Assembly: GCA_022749755.1 (NCBI GenBank)
Contig: CM040452.1
Span: forward strand, 248,001 to 312,000
Direction: 5' to 3'
Length of the DNA: 64,000 nucleotides
Source of the DNA: Azadirachta indica
Lineage: Eukaryota; Streptophyta; Magnoliopsida; Sapindales; Meliaceae
Each line of letters begins with the position of its first letter. Positions within the stretch are counted from its first letter, which is position 1. Position numbers and translations under genes: made by a program. Below, one piece after another: positions 35,228-48,688 of the stretch. Under the pieces are notes generated by a model that worked only from the letters and a program-made list of their open reading frames with translations, was not told the origin of the DNA and made no database searches.

Positions 35228-35329
35228 ATGGCAAATAAAGAGGTCATAAAGGAATTTGCGAAAAACATTCAAGCTAAATATCCAAGATTGCCACCTAGTT
35301 ATGCGGAATTTATTGCTGAAGAATCTTAA
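35228..35329 (+). pseudogene. Short frame, pararetrovirus copy 2
   Basis: Same start as 10272 in copy 1 (MANKEV). Ends at TAA 35327-35329 after 33 residues, where copy 1 reads CAA. Confidence 0.3.
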
Positions 35330-35547
35330 GGTGATTGGGATGTAGCCGAATAGTATTGTATAAAAAAAAGGATTAAAGAAGAGGATTTTCTTTCTAAATC
35401 CGAAGGTAAATGGCCTAAGGTTGTTTGATGTGATTTTTGAAGCAGATGCAGAGAAACTGAGTAAGGAATTTGAAAGGTTTTGAAAAAAAGGACCTTTAAA
35501 AGGAATAAAGCACCATCAAAAGTGGAGCTTGACAACTGATCTCAAAA

Positions 35548-36330
35548 TTGAGAGAGGTTGAATTTAAGGATAATTCTTTTGAGGGAATAGAAAATCCTTT
35601 GAATTCCTTTCAAGGCTTTTTGAAAGAAATTTCAAAAGCAAAATACACACAGACATATCCTTCGCGAATTAAATCTAAATTCGTATTGAAAGACGTACGA
35701 AAGATGGTGGAGATACTGTCTAGTAGAAATTTCCTTGATGTAGATTGTGTCAAGAATATTAATGAAGTAATCGGTGCAAGGGAAATGGTAAATTGGGTAC
35801 ATGTCCAAAATTGAGATTTTGGCATTGCCAATACCTACCGGTTTCTAAGATCCACAATGTAGGGTTTTGCAAGAAGTTTTTGGAAAAGTTTAAAAGCGGG
35901 ATGTGGATTACTAAATACCATAGGGAACTTGAAGATAGTCGAAGGAATTTTCACTCTCTTCAAGGATATGTTCAGTAAAAAGTATACTGGTATTATAATT
36001 ATCAGTAGGAATCTCTATGATGTAGTTGATTTGGAAGCAATAACAAAATTGAGAATTTGCGTTATGTGCCAATTTAAAAATTTTCTTTGTGAATACTAAA
36101 AATATACTTTTATCAATTACTCGGTGGAACGCAGGAAGTGGTTAAAAACACTTCCTTTGCAAAGCTTCTAAACGGCTAGGGTGAAGCTGTTAACGAAGCT
36201 TTTAAAATGCTCCTAGAAAAGGATCAGGTTGTTGATTCTTTAGGAGAAGGAATATAAGCTGTAAGGCAGTTAGTTTGAACAAGATATTTGAATGCCAAGG
36301 TAATAAAGAAGCTAAGAAGCTTGATTTCAA
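35548..36330 (+). pseudogene. Capsid-region coding remnant retained only in unit 2
   Basis: An open frame runs 35548-35814 (Lys-rich, with a VKNINEVIGAREMVNWV stretch) and further coding-like text continues to 36330 in other frames with several stops. Position upstream of the zinc knuckle suggests the N-terminal and middle parts of the capsid protein. Unit 1 has lost 695 bp between two ATTTCAA words (35629 and 36324 here). Confidence 0.4.
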
Positions 36331-36848
36331 TGAATCTTGTTGTCAAGAGTTCATTGGTATTCTTGGACAAAATGGTTGTCATAGAGAACGGTATTCCAAA
36401 CTGGAAAAACAACAAAATTCTTGGAAACCACGTCGATGGACCAAGAAAAATCAACTGCTTAAGAAGACGGAACATGTTCATCTAAGGTCTAGGAGAAACC
36501 TTCCTGATCATGGAAGTTCATTAGAAAAACTAGAAGAAAGAGTAGCGCAAAGGAACGAGGTCCTCGTAAATTTTGTGCTACATGTCTATTTAGTAAGTCT
36601 GCTCAAAACTGTGATTACTACTGGATATGCAGAAAAAAAGGTCATTATGTTGATAAATGCCCTTATAAAAAGAGGAAGAAGACGAGTGTTCAATTATTAG
36701 AAATCGATATAAAAAGTCAATCATCAATATATGAACCTATATAGGAATACAAAATTAGTTCTGATGACGAATTAGTCTCCAAATTAATTTTCGAATACTC
36801 AGAGGAATCTGACATAACAACTTCTGAGGAAGAAACTGAAACTTCTTG
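36331..36848 (+). pseudogene. Pararetrovirus capsid-like fragment with zinc knuckle, copy 2
   Basis: A Lys/Arg-rich stretch precedes a CX2C pair and a CX5CX4HX4C arrangement (36573-36662), all in one frame here. An acidic Ser/Glu tail follows (36765-36848). The run at 36633-36639 has seven A. Its own lesion is a TAG near 36741 where copy 1 reads TGG. Coat-protein identity rests on the knuckle plus acidic tail and on gene order. Confidence 0.55.
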
Positions 36849-37258
36849 ATTAGAGAATTTCAAAATTCATACTTTCATGTGAGAAATGAAAGTGAAAATG
36901 AAGATGAATTAGTTCCAATAGGAGATATTGGAGTTCATTTGAACAACCGATAATTAGTTCTAATACTAATTATTCAGATGCTTCTGAAAATCCTAATACT
37001 TGGATAATTCCTAAGTTAACTCTTAAAAAGGTTTTCAAAAGGAGGTCAAAATAGAACTTTTGCGCAGAAGAAATCGAGAATGTACATGAACAATCGATTA
37101 AGGTTGAATTGCCTCAGTTGAGAGAAGGTGAAGTTATTCCTTGGAATGAACAATGGCTTAAAAGAATTTATGCACTTGCTAGAGGCAAGCAAGGTCATAA
37201 TAAGTTTAATTATATACAGCTCGATGCGGTGCAAATACGCGTTTGCAGCATTAGTGTT

Positions 37259-38788
37259 GAAAAATAAAATTTGAAATATTGATCGATACCCTTAGAAACA
37301 CTATTGTTAGGAATGTTTTGAAAAATAATTTTAGAAGCACCCTGAAATATTTAGTAAAATGATAAAAAGCGTATAAGGTTTATATATTATACAAAACTGC
37401 CTAATGATTCTAAACTTTATATATTAGGAAAAGAGTAATACTCTTAGATTTTTAGAGAGTGTTATACACCCCTCAGTTTTGAGAAATAGGAAGATACCCT
37501 AAACCTAACTTAAGCAAGTTTGACTTATTAAGAGATTATTATTTTAATCCCTAAATTTAATCCAAATAAAAAAATAAATATATTTATTATTATTATTTTT
37601 TAATACCTAAACTTAATCAAAATCACAAAATAAAAATGTTAAATTTAAAAAGATTTATTTTATTTTATTAATTTTGAAAAAATTTGAAATAAAAGATATT
37701 ATTTACCTAAACTAAAAATGCTGCTGATAAATTTGGATAAAATTATACGTCGAGATGCTCCTAAACTTTTTATTTTTTTTTTTTTACTTTATTAGTAATG
37801 ATTTAGTATTTAATATTCATAAGAATTATTAGATAAAATATGTATAATAATTTAGTTAATATATGTTTAAAAATTATATTAGTTTTATTGTATTTTCTTA
37901 AAAAAATTATCAAGCACATAATTAATATAAATACAAACTATGTATACTACAAACAAAGATAATTAAATTCTCTTTTAATTTTTTTAATAAAAATTAAATT
38001 AAACTATTAAATAAGAATATACAAATATTTCTAATTATCCATTCTATTGATACAACACTAAATTTAATTCATATATTATAATTTATTAATTTTATTTTAT
38101 TTAAAATATTATTTTTTTAATATTCTATAAATGCTCTTAACTCAATTTTTGTCAAAAACTAATTATTTGCATTTTTTAACTTTTTAATAATATTTTAATA
38201 TGGATAAAAAATCTATTATTTTTCAAAAGTAGGAAAAATGTACAAGAATATCTAGATAAGTTTAGATAACCATAAATAAGTATTTTATGGTGAAAAAAGA
38301 GAATAATAAATTATAATATGTTAATTAGATTTACTATTGTGTCAATAAAAAATTATAAAATTTTCAATATATTAAATAAAATATTATATATTTTTTTCTT
38401 AAAAAAAATTTTATCATCACAACATACTCAATTATTAGCAAGAAAATTAAAAAAAAAAGATTATGAGCATTTTAATATATAATTTGTCTAAATTTATTAT
38501 TATCATTTTAATTTAAATAAATAATTTTTATGTTTATAATTTTTTAAAAAATAATAAAATAAAAAAATCTCGTTAAGTTTAACATTTTACTCCTTAATAT
38601 GTTTATGGATAAAAATATACAAATAAAGATTAAAGAGGATTGTGTAATTGTTTAATAGTTACTGACCAATGATTGAAGCATTCGAATAAACCAAATAAAA
38701 TAAATCATTAATAATGGCATCACCTGAGAGACGTTTTTTATTTTAATATAATAATTGCACATGTCAAATTAGATATTATCGAGCCATG
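37259..38788. other. AT-rich gene-free DNA, unit 2
   Basis: Counterpart of 13088-14547 with many small indels. Nothing supported as a gene. Confidence 0.5.
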
Positions 38789-39803
38789 AACAATTGACAA
38801 TCAAGTGTAATGACAGCAAATGGAAAATAACAAATGGGATAATGGTATTTTGGTCCCTAATATTTTAGAAAATATCACTTAAGTTGATATGTCTCACATA
38901 TTAGATAGAAACATCCTCAAAGTTTATAAAAATCATCACTTAAGTTCAAATTATTTCGGTCCAAGTAACGTAAGTCTCTTTATCAAACTTCCGTCAACTA
39001 TTGGTCATTAGTGTCAGGAGAGGTAATTTTTAATTTATCCCTCGTTATATAATAATCTTTAATTCAACCCTAAAATTAATGAAAGTAATCATATTTCTGT
39101 TACAGGTTAATTTTATCCTTATTTTAAACAATTATGAAGATAAAATTATATTTTTATAAAACTTAATTAAGAAAAAATAATTCTTTATTTTTTCATCTTC
39201 CTTATTTTTCTTCCCTATTTATATTCTTAATTTAGATAAAAAATAATATACAACAAAAATAATTTATTTATGTCTCTTAATCTTAATAATAGAATCAATT
39301 AATTGAACTTCAAAATGATCTAAAACTAAAAAAATCTTAATTTTAATTTGTTTTATATATTGTATTAGATTTTATCTAAAAGAATAACTCTTGAATAAAA
39401 AATTTTTAGTTTTTTTCAATATAACACATACACTTATTTATATATTAACTATATTGAAATTCAAATTTAAAAAATTATTATTATTATTAGTAAAAACAAG
39501 TATCTTTTATAAAGTTTATTTTGAAGAACAAAGGAATGAGTATTTTTTATATTTTTCTACCCAAATTAACATGATGTAAAAAATGTTATACCTGACATAT
39601 TTTTATATTTTTAATATTTTTAGTGAATAAATAAGTAAATAAATTGTTAAAGTTTGATAGTAAATAATGTTGACCTTAGTGTTACACAAACACATGTTAT
39701 GATGATTACAAATATACTACCCATTCGAGTCAATGAAAAAGGGAGACATGGATAAACAAAGAAGTTGAAGAATCAAGAAACAAGCTTGGGGTATTCATTA
39801 CAT

Positions 39804-41895
39804 TAAGGGTGGCAATTCGGGTTCACGGGTCGTGTTCGAATTGTGTTAAACAGTTAATCGTGTCAGCAGCTCTCAACCCAAACACGACCAATTTATTAAT
39901 TGTGTCAAAGATCCTCAACCCTGACATGACCCATTTATTAAATGGGTAACATAACACGATCCATCAACTCATTTATTAATCGAGTAATTATGTTGGATTA
40001 ACCCATTTATTGTTCTGGTAATTAGGATGACCCGTTAACCAATTTAATTTAAATGAAAAAAACTGTAATTATAAATATTCGAACTCAAGATCTTTATTTA
40101 ATATAATTTTGATCACTAAGTTACAATTATATTTTTATTTGAATTGTGAATGGATTATTTATTTATATTATATTTTAAGTTCTTTTTATATTATAATGTT
40201 AAATTATTGTAATGAAATTATTTCAAATTGTGCTAAATTATTACAAATAATTAGAATAAAATTATTTGATGAAAAGTATTTTTAAATTAAAAAATTAATA
40301 ACAATAAAAAATTAAAACAATAATGTAATAAATTTATTTCTTTTCTTTTGTTTTTAATTTTTACTATAAAATCAAGAAAAAATAGAAAAAATTTAAATTT
40401 CTTGTAAAAACTATTTATGAAAACGATGCTTTATAAAAACCGATTATGGATAAGATTTTTTTTTGTAAACTTTTATTATATAAAAATATATTATTCAATA
40501 ATTATTCTTAAAGAATAAAAATAATTATAGTCTTAATAAAATGTAGTTCTTTATTTTTATATATTTTATATTATTTTTTACAAAAAGTTTAAATAATTTT
40601 TTTTATTTTTTGATTTAGATTTATTTTTTATTAGATAATTTTATTATCACTATCGTTTTAAATTTTTGGAATCATTATTCATTTAATCATCCATCTAATG
40701 TATATAGTATATGATGTGGTGTATGCATAATTATTTATTGATTAAGCTAATTTAGTAGTCAAAAATCTAATTTTTGAGTCTCCCTTACTTATAAATATTT
40801 AATTTAACCATTTTGACACAATTATTAATTTTTATACTCTTATTAATATAATAGTCATATATTAATATTATTACTTTATAAGTATTAGCAATTAAATCTG
40901 AAAGTTTTAGAAAAATGACATGCTAATTAACTAGTACGTCACCTCTATTATCATTTGCCAATTCACAAAATATAAATTATTTGCCAACGTACTCAAATTA
41001 CGATAGATATGCAAATATTCGAATTGTGTTACAATAGATTTAATTTATAACAAATTTTTTTTAACATAAATCAATTAAGATTATGTCAAAAATTTATCAA
41101 AATGAAGAGTATTAATCTAATTAATTTATCTTCACTTTTGTCTTAAAATAATTAGCCTCCAATTATAATAATGAGTAACTATATTATACAGGGCAATATG
41201 TTTTTATTATTAAATAATTTTATCTTCTTTACACGACTATGTTTTAGTTAGATTGTTACATATGTAAACTGTATTTAAATTATTGTTAAAATAAAAATCA
41301 CAAGAAATTTATAAATTATTTGTTATAAAATTATGGTTATCAAATATTTTAATTTTATCGTATTTATAAATAACTATTAATTTTTAACATTAAATTAAAA
41401 ATAAGTACATTTAAAACTATTAAAAATAATATAGCATTATAATATAAAAGGACCTAAAATATTGTAATATATAAGTATATAGTGAACCCAAAACTTAACC
41501 AAAAAAGTGGTAGTAGTTTAACGAATAAGAAAGTCACATTGTGACCTTCAAGACTTGGGTTTGAATCTTAATAGTCACAATTTTTTTTTTTAAATAGTAA
41601 CCGTATCATTAAATAAGTTAGTGGGTTGACACAACCCGTTTACCCGAATAATAATTGTATCATTAAATGGTTTAACGAGTTAACATGACCTGTTCACTCG
41701 AATAATAATTATGTTATTAAATGGGTTGGTAGGTTGGGAAGAGCAAACCCGGACACGACCCAATTAATAAATGGGTGATACAAATCTGATCCGACATGAT
41801 TATTAATCGTGTCGATTTACCTCAATTTGAAACCGAAATTTTTTGTGTTATGTTCGTGTCGTGTCCGCACGTCGGGTCCAATATTGGCACCCCTA
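39804..41895. mobile_element. hAT element, unit 2 copy with internal extra 1,062 bp
   Basis: Same termini and same CATTACAT duplications (39796-39803 and 41896-41903) as the unit 1 copy, so it is the same insertion event. It contains 40223-41284, absent from unit 1 and flanked by AAATTATT at 40215-40222 and 41277-41284. No transposase frame. Confidence 0.85.
40223..41284. mobile_element. 1,062-bp segment present only in unit 2, bounded by AAATTATT
   Basis: The 8-bp direct repeat AAATTATT at both edges could be a target duplication of a further insertion, or the two short repeats of a slippage deletion in unit 1. No terminal inverted repeats and no coding frame are evident. The segment is AT-rich. 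Confidence 0.4.
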
Positions 41896-42078
41896 CATTA
41901 CATATCTCTTTATGTATGCTTGTGTGTTTAGGTTTTGTAATAATTGTATGAGCTCATAGTAATTTGCATAAATATTATTTTTGCAAAATTTATTGGTTGA
42001 AAATATTTTTGGTTATCAAAATAGATTGCTTTAAAATATTTTATATGAACCAAACATGCATGTTTTTAAAACAACAAA

Positions 42079-45028
42079 ATGTTAAGATTAGGACAAACTT
42101 AACATACTAATATTTCTAACTCTCTTCTTTTATTTTTCAATAATATTTTGACGTGTAATTATCTAACAAAAATGTTAGCAAAACATTTGCAGACTCAATT
42201 AATATAAATAAAAAACATAATAAACACATACATATTATTCTATAACGTGATAAGGTGATAACAGTCATTGCATTAATGAGTTGGAACTTTTATAAGTTAT
42301 TAAAATCATTGAGACTAATCAATTTAATAAACCAAAATTATAAGGTTTTTTTTAAATATTGTTATTTAGTCAAAAATTTAAATTTGTCCAAAATTATTTC
42401 ATTTTGATTAATCGTAAAAAATTATGAAATAATATAATAAATATTAACCCAATTCCTTCCATAAATACATTAATTGATAAATTTATTTAATTCTTTTTTA
42501 AATAGAAGTAGTAAATCTTATCACATGTTGAAAATAGTATCACATTCATTAAGTTATTTTTCAATCTCAGATATGTTGAAAATCTTTGGATAAAACTTTG
42601 AAGGAAGAGATGAGAGGCAAGTATGACAGCAATATATATATATATATTTATTTATTTATTTATTTTCTTTTCCTTCAGGAGTTATAGCTACATAAAATTG
42701 TAACTATTTCCCTTAAATAAGGGAAGTGCTCCATTTTTTTAATACAGTCATTTACCTGTGAAATTAAATATACGGAAATACAAGCGGAGGACATGTATTA
42801 TAATGATTCAAATGCTATTTAACTATGTTTGCTTGTAAAATTGTCAAAAATGTGAAGCTGAAAGATACAGAAGATGTCCACTACACGTGGTGGACAAAAA
42901 CAAATAACTTAATGCTATTTAATGTCGGTCGCTATTTTATTTATTTTATAATTCTACTCATTTTTTTTTTCTCATGGTCGGTGGGCTATTTTTATTTCAA
43001 TGAGTTCTTTCTTTTTTATACATTTTAATATACCATTGTTGTTCGGGGAAACACAAAATAGCCTCTAGACTGGGGGAGGTTATTACGTATCCGAGATGTT
43101 TCACAAAATTGGGTTATACCGCCTGGAAATTGTGGTTTCATTAGATTGTATATCATCATTTTTGTCCTTATGTTTTAGTAAAATAATACACGTCGACATA
43201 TATTTCTCGATTTAAATAATTTAATCCCTTTATCTATCCATAGTATACCTGAAAGTAAAATGTCTAGTGTTAGAAAACTGTTATTCTAATTTATTATGTT
43301 CATAAAATTCGGGAGAAAAAATATTATTATTAAAAAACCATTAATTCATATCTCATTTGTTAATATTTTTTTTTACTTTCTCAGTAATAACTTAATATGT
43401 AATAATTTAAAGAGGTTTTATATGAAACACATTTAATATTTTAATTTATATATTTATTTTTAAATAAAAATATAATATATATCTAATTATCAATATTATT
43501 AACAAGGTTTAACAGATGATTAATTTTTATTAGGTTGAAAGATATTTGTCGAATTGTGAATTGGATCACGGAAGTTGTCAAAGTGACTTGTTGAAGAAAT
43601 GCGAAACGATTCAAATAACGCAGCCGTCCATTTTCTTTGAATATAGATTTATTATAATAGAACGAGTAGAGATACCAAAAATTTGAAATGGTTGATGCTG
43701 ACATTATGAGATAATTGGGAAGAGCAAAAATAAAAATAAATAACAATAATTGTGAGTGTTTCTTTTTTTTTTCTAAATAAAAAAATTGATGCTGACGATA
43801 ATGAAATAATTGGGCAGAGCAACGAAGTATTCTTTATTAAATAAATAAAGAAATAAAAGATACCCTCTATTCCTTCGATTCTATCATCTATTTCCCATAC
43901 AATATTCAAATTTTAGTTTTATATAATTTATTCGTGGAATTACGATAAACACGTCCTTAAAATTGGATGAAAATATAAAGTGGTGTGTACAGTTTTTAAC
44001 TTTTGAAAGATACCTTCCAACAATTTGAAATATTAAAATATACTTTCTAACAACAACTAATGTAAAAAATGATTTAAAATTAAATTATATGTGTTTAATA
44101 GATCACTTAAATATAAATATTTGGATCTTCATCTTGAAAATATAAATTTTTTAGTCAAGTGGTGACTCAGCATCTTATCATAGTAGATTTAATTTCATAA
44201 AATTATGTTCAAATTTAGGAGAGCACCTAAATTAAAATATAACTGAAATCGCGTGCTCATTAATATAAATTTTTTAAAATTTTATGTTTCAATTAATACT
44301 AATAATATTATAAAGTCATAATGTCTGGACGGAAACATGTTAACGATTAGTGCAAGATAACCAATATAAAAAATTCTTAATGCAAAATTTTAAAATTTTA
44401 TTTCGAAGCTCTTAACTTGCAGAAAAAAGGTTAGCCTTTCACATCAATAATCTCCAAAAGTATTAGCCGTATCTTTTATAATTTTTATAATAATATAAAA
44501 GAAATTTCCGATTTATATGTTATTTATTTTATTTTTATTTTTATTTTTAATATTTTATTACTTAATAACATCTTTAATATATGAGATCATATAAAACGCA
44601 TATTTATGTGTATATCCCCTAGTGATATCTATTTTTGCTAACAAGTGATATTTATTTTTGCTAATATCTATGAATACTGATCGTTGCTATTAATTGTTTT
44701 TGTTATTTTTTATATGTAGTTTAAAAATTTTATTGTGAACAAGAAATATTGTCCTTTGGCATTATTGTGGGAAAAATTTACTCAATTTAGGGGTCAAAAT
44801 TCGACTAGTTGAATATTTGAATAAGTTTTGAAGTGTTTTCAATGGCCTTCAATACTATTACACTTTTAAATTTAAATTGAACTTTCACACCCTTTTAGAG
44901 TTGGAGGAAGTAAAGCCTACCACATCTCTTAAATCTTACTTGGTGGTCCGAGAGTTGTGATGTTGCAACCTTATGAAATTGATATAAACTTGAATTGGAG
45001 GGATTCGCTACTGTTGCTGTTCTTCCTA
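42079..45028. other. AT-rich gene-free DNA, right part of unit 2
   Basis: Counterpart of about 17432-20536, including the G-box palindrome at 42876-42895. No gene supported. Confidence 0.5.
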
Positions 45029-46243
45029 CAATACTCAATAAAGCATAGGACCTAAATTATGAGTTCATGGTGTGTGTGAGATTAAAATAGTCCTAATACC
45101 AATGTAAAAAACACAATAATTTAAGGATAGCTCGCAGCTATGGCAACACTGGATAGAGTTGCCTATGGCAATATTCAATACCACGACTTGCGGCCTGACG
45201 GATCCTAAGGCTATAAGAAAGGTATTTTTAAAGTTTAAGGAAAACTAATTTGATGCCTACAGATGCAAGATAGATGTACGGACACTAGGGTAATGTCGCA
45301 TGTTACTTTCTATGGCAAACAGTTGCCATAAAGTATGAATTATTAGGCGTTCACTAGCCTAGACATCGAAGAGGAGATGATGTTGTCTTCAAATTGTGGT
45401 CTCAAGGATTTTAGGATGATGTTTTAAGATCTCTTCCTTAAACATGGAATAATACTTTCTTATATAGTGAATAATGTGTAATTATAATAAATATAACTTT
45501 ACCTTAAACATGAAAGAATACTTCCTAATATAGTGAAACAATTATAATAAATACAACTTATGTAAATCTAGTGTAATGCTAGTTGTCTTCGATCTAAGAT
45601 AAGTCAGGTACATGCCATTTTAGTGAAAAAGAGTTTGAGACAGAGTGGACCCAAACTTGAAAGCAAAAGAGGCAAGAGCGAGAGAGACCAAATATAAATA
45701 AAATGAGCTAAGCTAAGCTAACTACTGCTGATCAAGAATAATGCTAGCTCAGAGAAAAGTAAAGCAAGTTATTATAACAGGAGAAGAGGAGTTTAGTAAT
45801 TGAATGACAGTAGAGAAGAGCAAAACATTATGGATAGGTCGGTATTGTTGTTTCAATATTGTGGGGATAGAACTTGAAGGAAGGGCAAATCAGAGAAGAC
45901 TGAATACACTAACACAGTATAGCTAAAAGCAAGAATTGCAGTGTACTAAGCCTGAATAATGAAAGGGGTGGTTTTATAAGTCATTTCTTGCCGATTTGGG
46001 TATCTATTTAGTTATTTATTTGTTTATTTTACAGGTTGGATTTCTTATGGAGGGTGGTGCCTGAGTAGTGCCACCTTATTACGGCATATGACACGATCCA
46101 TGTTTTTTTTAGTATTCTCTTTCTCTTCTTTTGTATACTCTTTTCTTTGTTTTCTCTTTGAATTTTGAAAAATGAAGAAAAAATATTCAACTTAATTAGT
46201 ACATCCCGAATTCTTTTCAATCAGGAAAGGGTAATGACATACC
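45029..46243. other. Gene-free flank of the Copia insertion (unit 3)
   Basis: Counterpart of 1-1212 with more substitutions, for example in the first 60 bases and near 45185. No gene seen. Confidence 0.6.
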
Positions 46244-46628
46244 TGTTGGAAGGTGGAAGGTTTGCTAAGAATAATTATAAACAAGGAAGGAAGAAGAAGC
46301 TTACAATTTTATTGATTTCTAACTTTTTGGCTTGACAAACAATGGAAGAACTCACCCCTATTTATAGTACGACACCTCTTTAACCAATGGTTAAAATTAT
46401 GCTAACACACATCTAATCTAATGGTTACAAATCTTTTTATAGAAATATGCATAATAATATCTAGATATTTACTACATTTATCTAGATTTTATTACTAAAT
46501 ATCTACATAATTATTTCATAAATATCTAGATATTTTTTTATAAAGTTTTAAAAATTGGGCTATATTATTGTTAGGCCTAACTTGCAAGCCCAATTTATTT
46601 TGGGTTAAATCAAGTTTAATTTCCAGCA
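46244..46628 (-). repeat. Copia 3' LTR, copy 3
   Basis: 385-bp LTR, TGTTGGAAGG to TTCCAGCA. Confidence 0.9.
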
Positions 46629-46640
46629 CCCCCCTTTAAA

Positions 46641-48688
46641 TTTAATTTGATGACTCCCAATAGTCTTCGCAACTCACAAATGTCTCATTCTTCAAAGGCT
46701 TGTTAAAAATATCAGCAATTTAGTTTTGTATCTTTACGTACTCTATATGTATATACTTTTTAGTAATGCACTCTCTTATATAGTGATAGCGAGTGTTAAT
46801 GTGTTTGCTTTGATTTTGAACATTGAATTCTTTGCCAACGCCATTGTTGATTTGTTATCAATATAAATCATTAGTTGGCATTTCTTGCAACCATCCCAAC
46901 TCTTTTAAGAGATTTCTTAGCCACATACTTAGCTTCACAAGCTAAGAGAGTCACTATCTATTGCTTCTTTGACATCCAAGTGAAAGCAATGTTACCCATG
47001 AAAAATACAATTCCAGTAGTACTTGGTGAAACCATTGTTTTGGAAGTACTTGTCTATTCAACTATTCCATGCTCTTGGTGCTTGCTTTAACACATAGAGA
47101 GCTTTCTTCAGCTTCAAGACTTTGTCTTTATGCCCCTTTACTTCATAGCCCGAAGGTTGCTCGATGTAGACCTTTGCTTCGAGTACTCTATTAGAAAAAG
47201 CAAACTTTACATCCATTTGATGAATCATCCATTTATTTTGGGCTGCCAAGGAAATGATTAGTCTAATAGTTTCTAATTGAGCAATAAGAGCAAATACTTC
47301 ATCATAATTAATTTTAACTCGTTGACTATAGCCTTTCACAACAAGTCTTGCCTTGTATCATTCAATTTCTCCATTTGCACTCTTCTTCACCTTGTACACC
47401 TATTTGACACTAATGAATTTATGTCTTTTAGGAAGAGTAGTGAGTTCCCTTATGTCATTCTTCTTAATCACCTTGATTTCTACGTTTATGTAGCCTTTTG
47501 CAACTCTCTATTTTTCTTGTTGCACTATTTTTTAAAAGTTTACAGGTTCACAGTCAGCAAATAGGCAAAAAAGAGTGAGATTTTCTTTCATCTCGGTCAC
47601 CTCGTAGAGATCTTGAAGACTCCTTATACATTCTTCATTTTTTTTGTTTAGAATGGATGGCGTGAATTGTTATCATCAAATCTTATTGGCGAATTGGGTG
47701 GCGTTGTAGCTTCTTATTGGCATTCTTCTTGTTGCCTTATTGATGTCTCTTTATTCTCTTTAAACTGAGGAAAGAAATTGAAATAATTTATATCAGGACC
47801 AATATCCCATTCTCCTTCTTCATCAAATATCGCATCTTAACTAACCACAACCTTTTTGTTATCCAGGTTGTACAACTTGTAACCTTTTAAATTTGAGTTG
47901 TAGCCGATGAAGGTAAAACTCTCACTTTTATCATCTAGCTTCATTCTTCTTTCGTCTGGTATATGCACGTAAGCTATACTTCCAAAAACTCTTAAATGAG
48001 AGATGTTGGGTTTTCTTCTAGTCTAAGCTTCTTATGGCGTCTTTTCCCACACACTTCGAGTAAGAGATCGGTTGGATAAATATATTACACATGCCGCAAC
48101 TTCAACCCAAGATCCTTTTAGTAATTTCTTACTTTGTAGCATGCTTTATGCCATGTCGAGAATGGTTCTATTTTCCTCTCAGCAACACCATTTTGTTTGG
48201 GGGATCTCGAAATAGTTAGAAGATGGCAGATCCCATTTGCTTCATAAAACTCTCAAAACTTATTCGACGTAAATTCTCCTCCACGATCAAATGTTATGAT
48301 CTTGATTTTGCATCCACTTTCATTCTCTATGAGTACTTTAAACTTTTTAAACACTTCAAATACTTCAGATTTTTCTTTCAAAAAATATACCTATGTTTTT
48401 CTTGAATAATCATCAATAAGGAAAAGAAAGGAATTACTCTTATCTAGGGAACTTGGTTTGATAGGACCATATACATCGATGCATATGACTTCGAGTGGCT
48501 TCTTGGCTCTAAAAGTAGACTCCTTTGAAAAGCTCATCCTAAATTGCTTGCTAAGTATACATCCTTCCCACAATTGGTCAACATGATTAATGCAAGGCAA
48601 TCCTTTCACTATTTTCTTCTTGGATAATAGTTTCATGAACATATCCTTGCTTTCATACATGTGATTGCTTGCGCCGATATCAAGGTAC
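46641..48688 (-). pseudogene. Copia pol remnant, copy 3
   Basis: Best-preserved of the three. The protease-like motif continues in frame through a short Lys-rich joint into GLPCINHVDQLWEGC and the integrase start ending LIDDYSRKT. The RT fragment at 47058-47339 is open for 93 codons. Stops remain elsewhere. Confidence 0.85.

Larger units (their letters stand above)
33650..37257 (+). mobile_element. Endogenous pararetrovirus (Caulimoviridae-like) remnant, copy 2
   Basis: Counterpart of 8700-11870. It retains 695 bp of coding DNA (35629-36323) lost from copy 1 and has a better-preserved zinc-knuckle frame. It is cut short at 37257, where the AT-rich block begins. The primer-site match (34114-34127) is one base worse than in copy 1. 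No RT, RNase H or protease block is present in either copy. Confidence 0.6.
38789..42078. mobile_element. Second, truncated inverted-arm element with nested hAT, unit 2
   Basis: Counterpart of 14548-16845. It is shortened on the right compared with unit 1, because unit 2 joins at 42078 to sequence equal to about 17432. Confidence 0.5.
20537..45028. repeat. Tandem segmental duplication, unit 2 (full TPS)
   Basis: This is the longest unit (24.5 kb) and the only one with both ends of the terpene synthase. It matches unit 1 over the Copia block (20537-26430) and over 31240-45028, and matches unit 3 over 20537-29429. Differences from unit 1 include the TPS segment, an extra 695 bp inside the pararetrovirus (35629-36323) and an extra 1,062 bp inside the hAT element (40223-41284). 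Small indels and scattered substitutions set the copies apart, so these are real copies and not an assembly echo of one sequence. Confidence 0.9.

Noticed and set aside
47058..47339. 93-codon open RT frame in unit 3 as an active or domesticated gene
   Set aside because: It is a short piece of Copia RT lacking the catalytic YVDD block and is flanked by stops. Its openness is by chance.
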